DNA from: Allolucifera butyrica
Lineage (GTDB): Bacteria > Bacillota > Negativicutes > Sporomusales > UPPP01
Direction of reading: 5' to 3'
DNA length: 64,000 nucleotides
Assembly (NCBI RefSeq): GCF_900476375.1
Contig: NZ_UPPP01000094.1
Coordinates: forward strand, 62,001 to 126,000
Notes under the pieces: model-generated
Seen by the model: only the letters and a program-made list of their open reading frames with translations
The model's database searches: none
Told to the model about the DNA's origin: nothing
Made by a program: the position numbers and the translations under genes
In this document: positions 1-9,023 of the stretch, piece after piece
Layout of the letters: every line of letters begins with the position of its first letter
Position numbering within the stretch: position 1 is the stretch's first letter

Positions 1-1
1 G

Positions 2-655
2 GTTGAATATGGCAGCTATGACAAAGTGATAACAGATGGAAAAGAAAACTGGATGCTTTGTTTTCATCCGGATCTAATAAGGAAAAGTAAACTGGGCAGC
101 AAAATAAATGAGTATAGCTTTTTTTCATATGACGTGAATGAAGCGCTTCATTTGTCTGAATACGAAAAGAATATTGTGACTAGTATCGTTCGATCTATAG
201 AACATGAGTATTGCCAAAATATTGATGTATATAGCCAGGATGTTATTATTTCAAATATCGAATTACTGCTGAATCATTGCAATCGCTTCTATGGACGGCA
301 ATTTATTACTAGAAGTACAATAAACAAAGATGTTGTAAGTCAATTTGAAACATTGATAAGAAATCAAATAGATCTTGAATGCTTGGAAGAAAAAGGAATA
401 CCAAGTGTTAAATCTTTGGCGCATGAGTTGGGGTATTCTCCCAATTATTTAAGTGATTTATTAAAAAAGGAGACAGGTAAGAATGTACAGGAACATATTC
501 AACTGCATCTTGTAGAGAAGGCCAAAACTTTACTCCTCAACACATCAGAGCCAGTTTATCAGATTTCATACAGGCTTGGCTTTGAATATCCATCTCACTT
601 CTCTAAGTTTTTTAAGGCCCAGACGGGCATGTCGCCAGTGTCATTTAGAAAATGA
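2..655 (+). CDS. AraC-family transcriptional regulator, 5' end cut off
   Basis: The reading frame is open to the left edge of the window, so the true start lies outside; the GTG at 26 is not a credible start. The last ~100 residues form an AraC/XylS double helix-turn-helix: a first HTH around SVKSLAHELGYSPNYLSDLL and a second around YQISYRLGFEYPSHFSKFF, followed by the usual ending TGMSPVSFRK. The upstream part is presumably the tail of a cupin or other sensor domain and cannot be classified from the fragment. It precedes the aldo/keto reductase on the same strand but is separated from it by a strong terminator, so it is more likely a regulator of that gene than an operon member. Confidence 0.85.
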   Translation, partial: VEYGSYDKVITDGKENWMLCFHPDLIRKSKLGSKINEYSFFSYDVNEALHLSEYEKNIVTSIVRSIEHEYCQNIDVYSQDVIISNIELLLNHCNRFYGRQFITRSTINKDVVSQFETLIRNQIDLECLEEKGIPSVKSLAHELGYSPNYLSDLLKKETGKNVQEHIQLHLVEKAKTLLLNTSEPVYQISYRLGFEYPSHFSKFFKAQTGMSPVSFRK

Positions 656-676
656 AAATTGTATGGATGAGAGAAT

Positions 677-722
677 AAATAGTTTGTATAAGTATTGAAA
701 ACTTATACAAACTATTTTTTTA
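677..722 (+). terminator. Rho-independent terminator after the AraC gene
   Basis: A perfect 17-bp stem (arms 677-693 and 701-717) with a 7-nt loop runs into a T tract. It ends the AraC transcript and separates it from the reductase gene. Confidence 0.85.
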
Positions 723-863
723 TGAAATATCAACATCTGTAAAATGTATAAGGTTATCGGAGATTGATATATTTAAGGAATCGATGTTCAATAGTAAACT
801 TTTAGTTGTAAAGGTAATGCGCATTAAATGAAACAAAACGAATTTCAAAAGGTGGATAAAGAG

Positions 864-1721
864 ATGAGATATTACGATCTAAATAATGGCACTCAGATAC
901 CGATTATGGGTTTTGGTGTTTGGCAGATTGATGATCAGCAGCTTTGTGAAAGTACAGTTGAACATGTACTGAAGTTAGGTTGCCTCTTGATTGATACGGC
1001 GACGGTGTATGGAAATGAAGCAGCAGTTGGCGCTGCTATCAAAAAATCAGGAGTTAAGCGCGAAGATTTATTTATCACTTCAAAACTGTGGGTTCAAGAT
1101 ATGGGGTATGAAAGAACGAAAAGCGCAATTGATCGCGTACTCATTCGTATGGGACTAGAGTATTTGGATATGTATTTGATCCACCATCCTTTTGGAGATT
1201 ACATTGGCAGCTGGAGAGCGATGGAAGAAGCTTGCGAAGAGGGAAAAATAAAAGCCATTGGAGTATCGAATTTTTCAGTTAACCAGTTGCAAAAACTGAT
1301 GGCAACTGCAAAAATTATGCCGGTTATCAACCAAGTAGAATTCCATCCGCTATTTCAGCAAAAAGACCTGCGAGCTTTTATGAAAGAACATGACATTCGC
1401 TTAGAAGCATGGAGTCCTTTAGCAAGTGGACATGAAAATTTGTTAACAGACCCTGCGATCAAAGAAATTGCCGATAAATATGAGAAAACTGCCGGCCAGA
1501 TTATTTTACGCTGGCATGTACAGGAAGAATCGATTGCTATTCCTAAATCTGTTAATCCGGATAGAATTCTGAGCAACTTTAGTCTTTGGGATTTTGAACT
1601 AACGACAGATGACATGAATGTACTGAAAAGTCTGGATACGAATAAGCCGGTATTGGGTTATAATCCGGACGAACCTGGAGAATGGCGTAATTTTATTATG
1701 AAAATTGTCGTTGAGAGCTAA
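864..1721 (+). CDS. Aldo/keto reductase (2,5-diketogluconate reductase-like)
   Basis: NAD(P)H-dependent reduction of aldehydes or ketones in a TIM barrel. Counting from the alternative ATG at 828, the catalytic tetrad is visible: Asp56 and Tyr61 in IDTATVYGNE, Lys86 in FITSKLW and His119 in YLIHHP. The IPKS motif near residue 240 is the usual cofactor loop. I prefer ATG 864, because GGTGG at 851-855 sits 8 nt upstream and the protein then begins just before LNNGTQIPIMGFG, as in its relatives. ATG 828 would add 12 residues behind a weaker site. It is an AKR5/DkgA-type enzyme, distinct from the two other intact AKRs in the window. A weak hairpin (1722-1751) follows the stop. Confidence 0.88.
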   Translation: MRYYDLNNGTQIPIMGFGVWQIDDQQLCESTVEHVLKLGCLLIDTATVYGNEAAVGAAIKKSGVKREDLFITSKLWVQDMGYERTKSAIDRVLIRMGLEYLDMYLIHHPFGDYIGSWRAMEEACEEGKIKAIGVSNFSVNQLQKLMATAKIMPVINQVEFHPLFQQKDLRAFMKEHDIRLEAWSPLASGHENLLTDPAIKEIADKYEKTAGQIILRWHVQEESIAIPKSVNPDRILSNFSLWDFELTTDDMNVLKSLDTNKPVLGYNPDEPGEWRNFIMKIVVES

Positions 1722-1826
1722 AACCGTAAGTGTATTTTTGAATAAACGGTTCAATTTTTCATTATATTTATGGAAAAGTTGGAAATGTTCTGAAGTTAAA
1801 ATAGCATTGCATAGGGTGATGTCAGT

Positions 1827-2879
1827 ATGAAGAAAATAAGTCGACGCAAGGCAATTAAATCCATCGGCGCTGGGTTACTGGGGTTGGCTGGAATTGCGGG
1901 GCTATGGACAAGGGAAGGTATTAGAGTAGAAGCTAGGAGTCATTTAGGAAATGGAATGAAAGGAAGAGATGAAATGGAGAAAAAAGTATTTTTTAACAAC
2001 AATCAAATTAAAATGGCAGGAATCTTGTTTTTGCCAGATGATTTTAATGAAGCAAAGAAGTATCCAGCACTTGTTATTTCTGCACCAGCAGGTGCGGTAA
2101 AAGAACAATCCCCTTCTTTATATGGGAAGAAAATGGCTCAGAAAGGATTTCTGGCATTAGCATTTGATACATCTCATCAGGGGGAAAGCGGCGGTGAACC
2201 GCGCTATCTTGAAAATCCAACGGAAAGAGTAGAGGATATTCGCTGTGCAGTCGATTATTTAACAACACTTCCCTATGTAGACATAGAACGCATTGGAGCA
2301 CTAGGAATTTGTTCCGGTGGCGGATATGTAGTGAATGCCGCTATGACAGAACGTCGTATTAAGGCAGTTGCCGGTGTCAGCTTATCAGATCCGGGTTCAT
2401 GGATTAGAGATGGCCTTGATGGAAAAACACCTGTTGAAGAGCAGATCAAATTGCTGGAAAGCGTTGGGAAACAACGTACTGCAGAAGCAAATGGAGCAAA
2501 GCCGGTATATGGACCATATGTGCCGGATGTAGTAACCGAAGATATGCCTGTGGTATTAAAGGAGGCAAATAATTACTACAGAACACCTAGAGCTCAACAT
2601 CCAAATTCAGAAAATCGTGTGCTTATGACATCACTAGATAAGTTGATTGCTTTCTCAACATTTACATTAACAGAAAGTCTACTTACCCAGCCATTATTAT
2701 TGGTTGCAGGAAGTAAAGCTGATACAATTGGATATTCGGAAAAACTATATGAAAGAGTGAAGTGTAAAAAGGAAATGTTTAAGATAGAGGGTGCTACTCA
2801 CGTAGACCTATACGACATTCCTAAGTATGTAGATCAAGCCATCAACAAATTAGATGGATTTTTCGCTAAAAACCTTTAA
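1827..2879 (+). CDS. Exported YcjY/dienelactone-hydrolase-like alpha/beta hydrolase
   Basis: An alpha/beta hydrolase of the COG1073 type. The nucleophile is Ser163 in GICSGGGY and the catalytic His lies in GATHVDLYD near residue 327. Residues 1-49 are an extra N-terminus with SRRKAIK followed by a hydrophobic stretch, which resembles a twin-arginine signal although the consensus Phe is absent. The enzyme domain proper begins at MEKKVFFNNNQIKMAG and matches the signal-less paralogue at 23649. A third paralogue with a Sec-type signal is at 10492. RBS AGGGTGAT lies just upstream. The substrate is unknown; an ester or lactone is plausible. Confidence 0.82.
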   Translation: MKKISRRKAIKSIGAGLLGLAGIAGLWTREGIRVEARSHLGNGMKGRDEMEKKVFFNNNQIKMAGILFLPDDFNEAKKYPALVISAPAGAVKEQSPSLYGKKMAQKGFLALAFDTSHQGESGGEPRYLENPTERVEDIRCAVDYLTTLPYVDIERIGALGICSGGGYVVNAAMTERRIKAVAGVSLSDPGSWIRDGLDGKTPVEEQIKLLESVGKQRTAEANGAKPVYGPYVPDVVTEDMPVVLKEANNYYRTPRAQHPNSENRVLMTSLDKLIAFSTFTLTESLLTQPLLLVAGSKADTIGYSEKLYERVKCKKEMFKIEGATHVDLYDIPKYVDQAINKLDGFFAKNL

Positions 2880-2946
2880 CAAGCAGCATCTTAGAAGCTG
2901 CGATAAGTTCTCATAAGCAAGCAGATTGCTGTCCATATGATTACGT

Positions 2947-3004
2947 CTGTAAACCAACGGTCAATGATTTGCTACCGAACAAGTCTTTGACCGTTGGTTT
3001 ACAG
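2947..3004. repeat. Perfect 18-bp inverted repeat
   Basis: CTGTAAACCAACGGTCAA at 2947-2964 is repeated in reverse complement at 2987-3004, separated by 22 nt. No T tract follows, so it is not a standard terminator. It lies between an intact hydrolase and a truncated reductase and may mark an old insertion or deletion. Confidence 0.8.
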
Positions 3005-3058
3005 TTGCCCTTGTGACGCATACTGCAAAAAAAGCCGTTGTTGCCCAGCAATTTCTGA

Positions 3059-3400
3059 TATTCCTTTCATAATCATGCAGATTTACTAGATAGAATCCTG
3101 ACCGCGCATCTGGAAGTGGATTTTGTCCAGTTGCAGATTAATTATCTGGGCTGGGACAATGAAAGCATTCAGTTAAGAAAATGCTACGAGGTAGCAAGAA
3201 AACATGATAAACCAATTGTTGTGATGGAACCTGTCAAAGGCGGTACACTTGCGCAAGTACCTGAGAAAGCAGAAAAATTATTTAAAGGCTATCATCCGGA
3301 CATGTCCGTACCCTCATGGGCAATCATGATGGTACTAAGTGGGATGTCCGATCTTCCTCTGTCAAGACAAGAAAACGATCCCTTAAGAATTTTAATCTAG
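3059..3400 (+). pseudogene. Remnant of a ferredoxin-type aldo/keto reductase
   Basis: The frame is open from 3059 and reads as the middle of an aldo/keto reductase of the group carrying a C-terminal 4Fe-4S domain (COG1453-like): HADLLDRIL, then VDFVQLQINYLGWDNES, then VMEPVKGGTLA. The N-terminal half with Asp and Tyr of the tetrad is missing. After VPSWAI the text jumps straight to MMVLSGMS, so about eight residues expected in this family are deleted. The reading then shifts out of frame and stops, with no cysteine cluster after it. No start codon or RBS is credible. It is a dead fragment. Confidence 0.8.
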
Positions 3401-3464
3401 TACAAACTGGATTGGGCCCATGGCTTAATTGAGTCAGCGTATTATTTGGGGAAGGAGTTTATTA

Positions 3465-4730
3465 ATGCTGTCTTTTGAAAAAACATTTGAACCGCAATAT
3501 TTTCAAAGTTTTCATTGCAGCGTAGGCAATTGTCTGGATAGTTGCTGTACCGGATGGGATATTGCTATTGACAAAGAAACCTATGTCGCTTATCAGAATT
3601 GCCAGGAGCCGCTCTTAAAACCGCTTTTTCAAGAAAACCTTGTAATAAATGATAAGAGTGTCGCGAATTCAACTTACGTCCCGTATGCTCTTGTAAAAAC
3701 AAATCAGTATATTTGCCCGTTTTTGACAAGTAGGAAACTTTGTATTATTCAAAAGACGCTGGATGAAACAGCGCTATCCATGACCTGTGCCACCTATCCA
3801 CGTACTTTTAATGTCGTCAACGGCGTGTTGGAGAGATCTCTTAATTTATCGTGTCCGGAGGCGGCTCGGTTAGCTCTTCTAAATGAAGATCCAATGCAAT
3901 TTGAAAGTTATGAATTTGTTGTCGGCGTTCGTAATCCGGAAGTTCCTTTATTAAACACGCAAAGCAGCGCACAAAACAAACCGTACCAGTATTTTTACGC
4001 AATACGGGACTTTATTGTTGCCCTTTTGCAGGACAGAACATATCCGTTATGGCAGCGGCTAATTATTCTAAGTGTATTTTGCGGCAGACTGGAACAAGTG
4101 ATTGCGGAAAACTATGAAACTGATATTCCCTGCCTTCTTTCTTATTTTAACGCTAAAATTCGGGAAGGCGAATTTCGGGCAGCAATGAGCGAAGCTGAGA
4201 CTAACCTAGAAATGCAGATTCAGGTAGTGAAAGTTCTGCTTGACCATCGTTTGAGGGTGGGATTTGTGAGTAATCGCTTTCTTGCTTGCATCAACGAGTT
4301 TAAGCAAGGGCTTGGTATTGGGGAAGCCGCTCCGGATGAGGATGCCGTCGCACGATATGCAGAAGCGTATAGTAAGTATTATCAGCCATTACTGGAAAGA
4401 CACGAATATATCTTGGAAAATTACATTGTCAATTACGTATTTAAAAATTTATTTCCGTTCGGCCCGCAAAAAAATAGTTTTTTTGAACCCCAAAGTATAT
4501 ATGATGAATACATATTATTAGCGCTTCATTATTCCTTAATCAAATCATTGCTGATTGGCACCGCCGCTTATTATCAGACGGATTTTGGAACCGAACAGGC
4601 AGTAAATCTGATCCAAATTTTCGCAAAAACGATTGAACACAACCGACCTTACTTGGAACAAGCTGTGCAGTTTATTCATGCGTGCAATATGAATAATACG
4701 GGTGGCATGAACGTATTGTTGAAAAATTAA
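3465..4730 (+). CDS. fliB: Flagellin lysine-N-methylase (FliB family)
   Basis: FliB proteins methylate lysine residues of flagellin. The N-terminus has the family's cysteine-rich signature, FHCSVGNCLDSCCTGW, and more cysteines follow (CPFLTSRKLC, MTCATYPRTF, LSCPEAARL), consistent with an Fe-S protein. The 421-residue length from ATG 3465 is typical. That start has GGAAGGAG at 3450-3456; a TTG at 3429 in the same frame has no RBS. No flagellin or other motility gene lies nearby, so the gene stands alone here. Confidence 0.85.
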   Translation: MLSFEKTFEPQYFQSFHCSVGNCLDSCCTGWDIAIDKETYVAYQNCQEPLLKPLFQENLVINDKSVANSTYVPYALVKTNQYICPFLTSRKLCIIQKTLDETALSMTCATYPRTFNVVNGVLERSLNLSCPEAARLALLNEDPMQFESYEFVVGVRNPEVPLLNTQSSAQNKPYQYFYAIRDFIVALLQDRTYPLWQRLIILSVFCGRLEQVIAENYETDIPCLLSYFNAKIREGEFRAAMSEAETNLEMQIQVVKVLLDHRLRVGFVSNRFLACINEFKQGLGIGEAAPDEDAVARYAEAYSKYYQPLLERHEYILENYIVNYVFKNLFPFGPQKNSFFEPQSIYDEYILLALHYSLIKSLLIGTAAYYQTDFGTEQAVNLIQIFAKTIEHNRPYLEQAVQFIHACNMNNTGGMNVLLKN

Positions 4731-4843
4731 CTGTTGGGCGCTGGGTAAGGGAAATAGTATTGTCGTTAAGATAAATACATAAAAGTGGAGAAAAGTCCTC
4801 GGGGTTCTGAAAAATATACATGTGAAACGGAGGAGAACAGATA

Positions 4844-5482
4844 ATGAAAGTATTATTGATTAATGGAAGCCCCAATCAAAATGGTTGCACAAATCGAGCT
4901 TTGGTGGAAATTGCCCATACTTTGCATGAAGAGGATATCGAAACCGAGATTTTTTGGATTGGCAACAAGGCTATTTCCGGGTGCCTTGCCTGTTACACCT
5001 GCATGAAAACTGGGAAATGTGTGATAAAAGGCGATAAAGTGAGCGAATTCCTTGAGTTGGCAAAAGGTGCAGATGGCTTTATTTTTGGCAGTCCTGTGCA
5101 TTATGCCGCTGCAAGCGGAGCAATAACGTCTTTTATGAACAGGGCCTTCCTTTCTGATCTTGCCGGAAACGGTAATAAAACTTTCTACATGAAACCAGCC
5201 GCTGCCGTGGTTTCTGCACGACGGGCCGGGACGACAGCGACGTTTGATCAGCTTAATAAATATTTTACCATTCAAGAAATGCCTGTAATTTCATCCCGCT
5301 ATTGGAACATGGTGCATGGTAATACTCCGGAGGACGTTGAGCAAGACATGGAGGGCTTGCATGTCTTGCGCGTTTTGGCAAGAAATATGGCCTACTTCCT
5401 CAGATGCAAGGAAGCGGGCAAAAAGGCTGGGGTTCCGCTGCCTAAATTGGAAGAGTATGTTTTTACAAATTTTATCCGGTGA
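4844..5482 (+). CDS. Flavodoxin-fold NADPH-dependent FMN reductase, iron-sulfur flavoprotein type
   Basis: The N-terminus KVLLINGSPNQNGCTN is the phosphate-binding loop of the NADPH-dependent FMN reductase family. GCLACYTCMKTGKC near residues 46-60 is the compact cysteine motif that holds a 4Fe-4S cluster in iron-sulfur flavoproteins. FGSPVHYAAASG is the second FMN contact. It probably transfers electrons to quinones, peroxides or other small acceptors in the cytoplasm. The start is supported by GGAGG at 4830-4834. It has a close paralogue at 20498 and a more distant one at 14371. Confidence 0.85.
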   Translation: MKVLLINGSPNQNGCTNRALVEIAHTLHEEDIETEIFWIGNKAISGCLACYTCMKTGKCVIKGDKVSEFLELAKGADGFIFGSPVHYAAASGAITSFMNRAFLSDLAGNGNKTFYMKPAAAVVSARRAGTTATFDQLNKYFTIQEMPVISSRYWNMVHGNTPEDVEQDMEGLHVLRVLARNMAYFLRCKEAGKKAGVPLPKLEEYVFTNFIR

Positions 5483-5566
5483 AGCTCCTTTCAGCTTAAT
5501 ATTTGTAAGACCTTATGAAGTTGTCAAGAAAAGCGTACGGGTAAAGTATTTTAGCAGGATGATGAT

Positions 5567-6670
5567 ATGGGGAAAAATGCTATTAAGAAATTTGTCGATG
5601 TGATATTGTTGGGGCTGTTCTTTTATGAGGCCGGTAGTATGGCTTCTGCGAGCCGTATTCATGAAATATTGGGCTGTGTCTTTTTTGTTCTGCTCATTAT
5701 TCATAATGCGCTCAATAAAGGCTATTACATGAACCTTGGACGAGGTCGGTATAGTCGTAAAAGGATAGCAGGCATTGTTGTAATTGGCATTTTTGGTATC
5801 AGTGTTTTGGTACTGGGAATTAGTGGAGTAGCAATGTCGACACAGTTGTTCCCTAATATAAGGTTTCTTTCTGACTGGAATGTTCGCACTCTTCATCTCA
5901 GTGCTGCAATTGCTGCCATGGCAGCATTGCTTTTCCATGTGCTCATGCATATGGGGAGGTATATACAGGGGAAAAAATTCTATTATTTGACCGGATTGGC
6001 ACTTGTGCTGATGATTAGCGGCATCTTTGGCCTGCCCTATATCGAACGTTGGTATCATCCGGTAAGTATAAACCTGCAAGAGAGCATTGAGGGTGAAAAA
6101 GTTGATTTCTCTGGCAATGTGTTGATTGTATATTTTAGCCGGGTAGGTAATACGGAGTTTTCTGCGCAAGTGGATGCCGTATCGGGTGCTTCTTTAGTGA
6201 AGGCAAATGGAACTCTTTTAGGAAATGCTCAGGTTTTAGCTATGATGATACAGAATGCAATAGGCGGAGATATTGCGTCTATTCAGACAGAGGAAAACTA
6301 TCCTGCCAGTTATAATGAAACCACTAAGATTGCAAGGGATGAGCTGGCGAATCAAAGCTTTCCTGTTCTGAAGCATAAGCCGCTGGATTTGGCACAGTAT
6401 GATACGATTGTACTAGTTTATCCTTTGTGGTGGGGGACACTTCCCAGGCCTGTGGCCAGTTTTATGAAGGCATATGATTTCGAGGAGAAGACCATTGTGC
6501 CAGTCGTAACTCATGGCGGTGGGGGTGCAGGTGATAGCGTGAAAGTGTTGCGAGGGCTGGCAAAGGGAAAGGTGGTAGATCCACTGAGCGTATACAGCAG
6601 CGACATTCCGTTGTCAAGGAAAGATGTGACGAATTATTTGAAAAACTTCGTTATAGGAAATGCATATTAG
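5567..6670 (+). CDS. Membrane-anchored flavodoxin: DUF4405-like heme/TM domain fused to flavodoxin
   Basis: Residues ~5-160 contain four or five hydrophobic segments with scattered histidines (RIHEIL, IIHNAL, TLHLSA, HVLMHMG), resembling DUF4405/cytochrome-b-like domains. From residue ~180 a flavodoxin domain follows: NVLIVYFSRVGNTE binds the FMN phosphate and VLVYPLWWGTLPRP is the later flavin loop. Topology is not certain. The fusion suggests electron transfer between the membrane (heme or quinone) and a flavin. It begins 84 nt after the FMN reductase gene, with AGGATGAT as a modest RBS, so the two may be co-transcribed. Confidence 0.75.
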   Translation: MGKNAIKKFVDVILLGLFFYEAGSMASASRIHEILGCVFFVLLIIHNALNKGYYMNLGRGRYSRKRIAGIVVIGIFGISVLVLGISGVAMSTQLFPNIRFLSDWNVRTLHLSAAIAAMAALLFHVLMHMGRYIQGKKFYYLTGLALVLMISGIFGLPYIERWYHPVSINLQESIEGEKVDFSGNVLIVYFSRVGNTEFSAQVDAVSGASLVKANGTLLGNAQVLAMMIQNAIGGDIASIQTEENYPASYNETTKIARDELANQSFPVLKHKPLDLAQYDTIVLVYPLWWGTLPRPVASFMKAYDFEEKTIVPVVTHGGGGAGDSVKVLRGLAKGKVVDPLSVYSSDIPLSRKDVTNYLKNFVIGNAY

Positions 6671-6700
6671 TGATATGTTTACATGGGAGATTTTGATATC

Positions 6701-6740
6701 AAGGACAACCTACGTCAATGAATTGATAGCGGTTGTCCTT
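6701..6740. repeat. Inverted repeat before the epimerase-like gene
   Basis: AAGGACAACC (6701-6710) and GGTTGTCCTT (6731-6740) are perfect complements. An inner TCAAT/ATTGA pair extends the hairpin. It lies just after the flavodoxin stop and may be a terminator without a good U tract, or an operator for the next gene. Confidence 0.65.
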
Positions 6741-6785
6741 GTAAATTCCATATATAGTTCGAAAAAACAAAGAGGAAGTGTATTT

Positions 6786-7451
6786 ATGAAAGTCATTATT
6801 TTCGGAGCTACGGGGATGATTGGGCAAGGTGTATTGAGGGAATGTCTGTTAGATGATGAAATCGAAACAGTGTTGTCAGTTGGTCGCAGTGTGACGGGGG
6901 TACAGCATGATAAGCTTTGCGAAGTTGTGCACGATGATTTTGAGGATTTTTCGGCCATTGAAGATATTTTAGCGGGATATGATGCCTGTCTTTACTGTCT
7001 TGGCGTAAGTTCGACGGGCATGAGCGAAGAAGAGTACCATCGCATCACGTTTGGTTTTACTCGGGCGGCGGCGGAAACTTTGGTAAAGCTTAATCCAGCT
7101 ATGACCTTCGGCTATATTTCAGGCGCGGGGACTGACAGTAGCGGGCAGGGAGGCCAGATGTGGGCAAGAGTCAAGGGGAAGACCGAAAATATGCTGCTAG
7201 GGTTGCCCTTCAAATCCGCGCACATGTTCCGCCCGGCATATATTCAGCCGCTAAACGGTATTGTATCGAAGACTAAACTGTATAGAGTGATGTATAAAGT
7301 ACTTGGGAATTTATACCCGCTATTGAAATTGCTATTTCCTAAGTCTGTCACAACTACGGAAATACTAGGACGCGCCATGCTTAAAGCGGCTAAAAAGGGT
7401 TTTCCCAAACAAATCCTTGAGGCAGCGGATATTAACAACATAGGTCTCTGA
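6786..7451 (+). CDS. NAD(P)-binding Rossmann protein (atypical SDR, NmrA/epimerase-like)
   Basis: A 221-residue protein with the dinucleotide-binding loop IFGATGMIGQGVLREC at its N-terminus. ATG 6786 has AGGAAG upstream; an in-frame start at 6660 would overlap the preceding gene and add 42 residues unlike the family. YISGAGTDSSG near residue 115 corresponds to the atypical SDR active-site strand. Small proteins of this group reduce NAD(P)H-linked substrates or sense redox state. The substrate cannot be told. The 271 nt downstream, up to 7722, hold no gene that I can see. Confidence 0.75.
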   Translation: MKVIIFGATGMIGQGVLRECLLDDEIETVLSVGRSVTGVQHDKLCEVVHDDFEDFSAIEDILAGYDACLYCLGVSSTGMSEEEYHRITFGFTRAAAETLVKLNPAMTFGYISGAGTDSSGQGGQMWARVKGKTENMLLGLPFKSAHMFRPAYIQPLNGIVSKTKLYRVMYKVLGNLYPLLKLLFPKSVTTTEILGRAMLKAAKKGFPKQILEAADINNIGL

Positions 7452-7722
7452 CCGAGCCCCCTATGGAAAAGGTACAGATTGGCTGGTCGGCACTTGATTA
7501 AACAGCGTTGCATTGCCTGAACTGAGGGGGATTTGTGCTTTTTTGCGGCGAGCAATGCTTGGTGCCGGCCAATATGGTAAAGCGGCTATCCTGGTACCCA
7601 ATTAGCTGATTTTTGTTAAGGCGTCATTCACGGATGAATAAGTATACAGACTTTACCTACATGAATAAATTATCAATTAAGTGCTATAAAATCAATTTTG
7701 GGCGAATGGCAGGAGAAGGCGG

Positions 7723-8832
7723 TTGAGAAAAATGCTAATAGTCCTGTTAATAAGTCTTGTCATAGGTTCTCTTGGTATAGGCCTTTATCTTCAGCAGCCT
7801 AAGTTCGGAAAATTGCCGGACGGCCCCTACCTTGAAAGAATCAAAAGTTCACCCAATTATGTCGATGGCCAGTTTCAAAATTTAGTTCCCACGCCTCGGT
7901 TGGCCGAAGAAACTAGTAGTGCTTCTATGCTGTGGCATTTTCTATTTGCGAAAAAAGCACGGCTGGCGCCAACAGAGGACATTCCGTCGGTAAAAACCGA
8001 TTTGCTGGCCTTGGACCAAAGTCAGGATGTCGTTATTTCGCTCGGACATTCTTCTTATTTTGTGCAGCTTGGCGGCAAAAGGATGCTGATTGATCCTGTT
8101 TTTAGCCATTATGCAGCCCCTGTTTCTTTCGCCAATAGGGCCTTTGCGGGAACCAATCCATACACCGCGGATGATATGCCGGAGATTGATTATCTGATCA
8201 TTTCCCATGACCATTGGGATCATTTGGATTATCCCACGTCTATTACATTAAAACCCAAAGTAAAATATGTAGTGTGTCCATTGGGTGTAGGGGCGTATTT
8301 TGAACAGTGGGGATTTGAAGAAAAGCGTATTCAAGAGGCGGACTGGTTTAATGCAGTAGAAATAGAAAAAGACCTTACCATCTATGTTCTTCCGGCCCGT
8401 CATTTTTCTGGTCGTTTGCTCACTGAAAATAAGACACTGTGGGCAGGGTTTGCCTTGGTCACTCCCGAGCGCCGGATATTTTATAGCGGTGACGGTGGAT
8501 ATGGGCCTCATTTCAAGAAAATCGGCGAAATGTTTTCTGGTTTTGATCTTGCTATTATGGAGAATGGTCAGTATGACAAACGGTGGCCTTACATACATAT
8601 GATGCCGGAAGAAGTTTCACAAGCGGCTGAAGAAGTGGGAGCCAAGGTTGTATTGCCAGCCCATTCAGGAAAGTTTTCACTGGCCAATCATGCTTGGGAT
8701 GAACCGTTAAAACGTATAACGCTTGCCAGCCAGAATAGAAAGTATAGGTTGATTACGCCTAAGATTGGGGAGAAGGTAGAAATTGAAAATCAGCAGCAAA
8801 TTTTTTCACACTGGTGGGAAGGGATTAATTGA
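7723..8832 (+). CDS. Exported or membrane-anchored MBL-fold metallo-hydrolase (UlaG/NAPE-PLD-like)
   Basis: The metal-binding motif SHDHWDHLDY near residue 165 (HxHxDH) is intact. Later ligands include RHFSGR, YSGDGGYG and PAHSGKF, as in the RomA/NAPE-hydrolysing phospholipase D group of beta-lactamase-fold hydrolases. The first 23 residues are hydrophobic after KK-like charges, so it is a signal peptide or membrane anchor. TTG 7723 is chosen because AGGAG at 7711-7715 is 7 nt upstream; ATG 7732 would be 16 nt away. It is convergent with the CMD gene, and the two share a terminator. Confidence 0.8.
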   Translation: MRKMLIVLLISLVIGSLGIGLYLQQPKFGKLPDGPYLERIKSSPNYVDGQFQNLVPTPRLAEETSSASMLWHFLFAKKARLAPTEDIPSVKTDLLALDQSQDVVISLGHSSYFVQLGGKRMLIDPVFSHYAAPVSFANRAFAGTNPYTADDMPEIDYLIISHDHWDHLDYPTSITLKPKVKYVVCPLGVGAYFEQWGFEEKRIQEADWFNAVEIEKDLTIYVLPARHFSGRLLTENKTLWAGFALVTPERRIFYSGDGGYGPHFKKIGEMFSGFDLAIMENGQYDKRWPYIHMMPEEVSQAAEEVGAKVVLPAHSGKFSLANHAWDEPLKRITLASQNRKYRLITPKIGEKVEIENQQQIFSHWWEGIN

Positions 8833-8912
8833 ATGAAATTTTCCTAATTTGCAGTGCATATTAGATACCATTGACGACTAGACCTAATTACAGTGAGGGC
8901 GTTATTGGATAA

Positions 8913-8960
8913 AGAAAGCACATCGTTAACTTCACTTGCTGACGATGTGCTTTCTCTTTT
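8913..8960. terminator. Terminator between convergent genes
   Basis: AGAAAGCACATCGT (8913-8926) pairs perfectly with ACGATGTGCTTTCT (8942-8955), followed by CTTTTT. It can end the MBL-hydrolase transcript, and possibly the opposing operon. Confidence 0.85.
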
Positions 8961-9023
8961 TGCATAAGGATTTATTAATCGGATTTTCCTATCTACTGCC
9001 GCAATAGATTATAGAGCGAGGTA

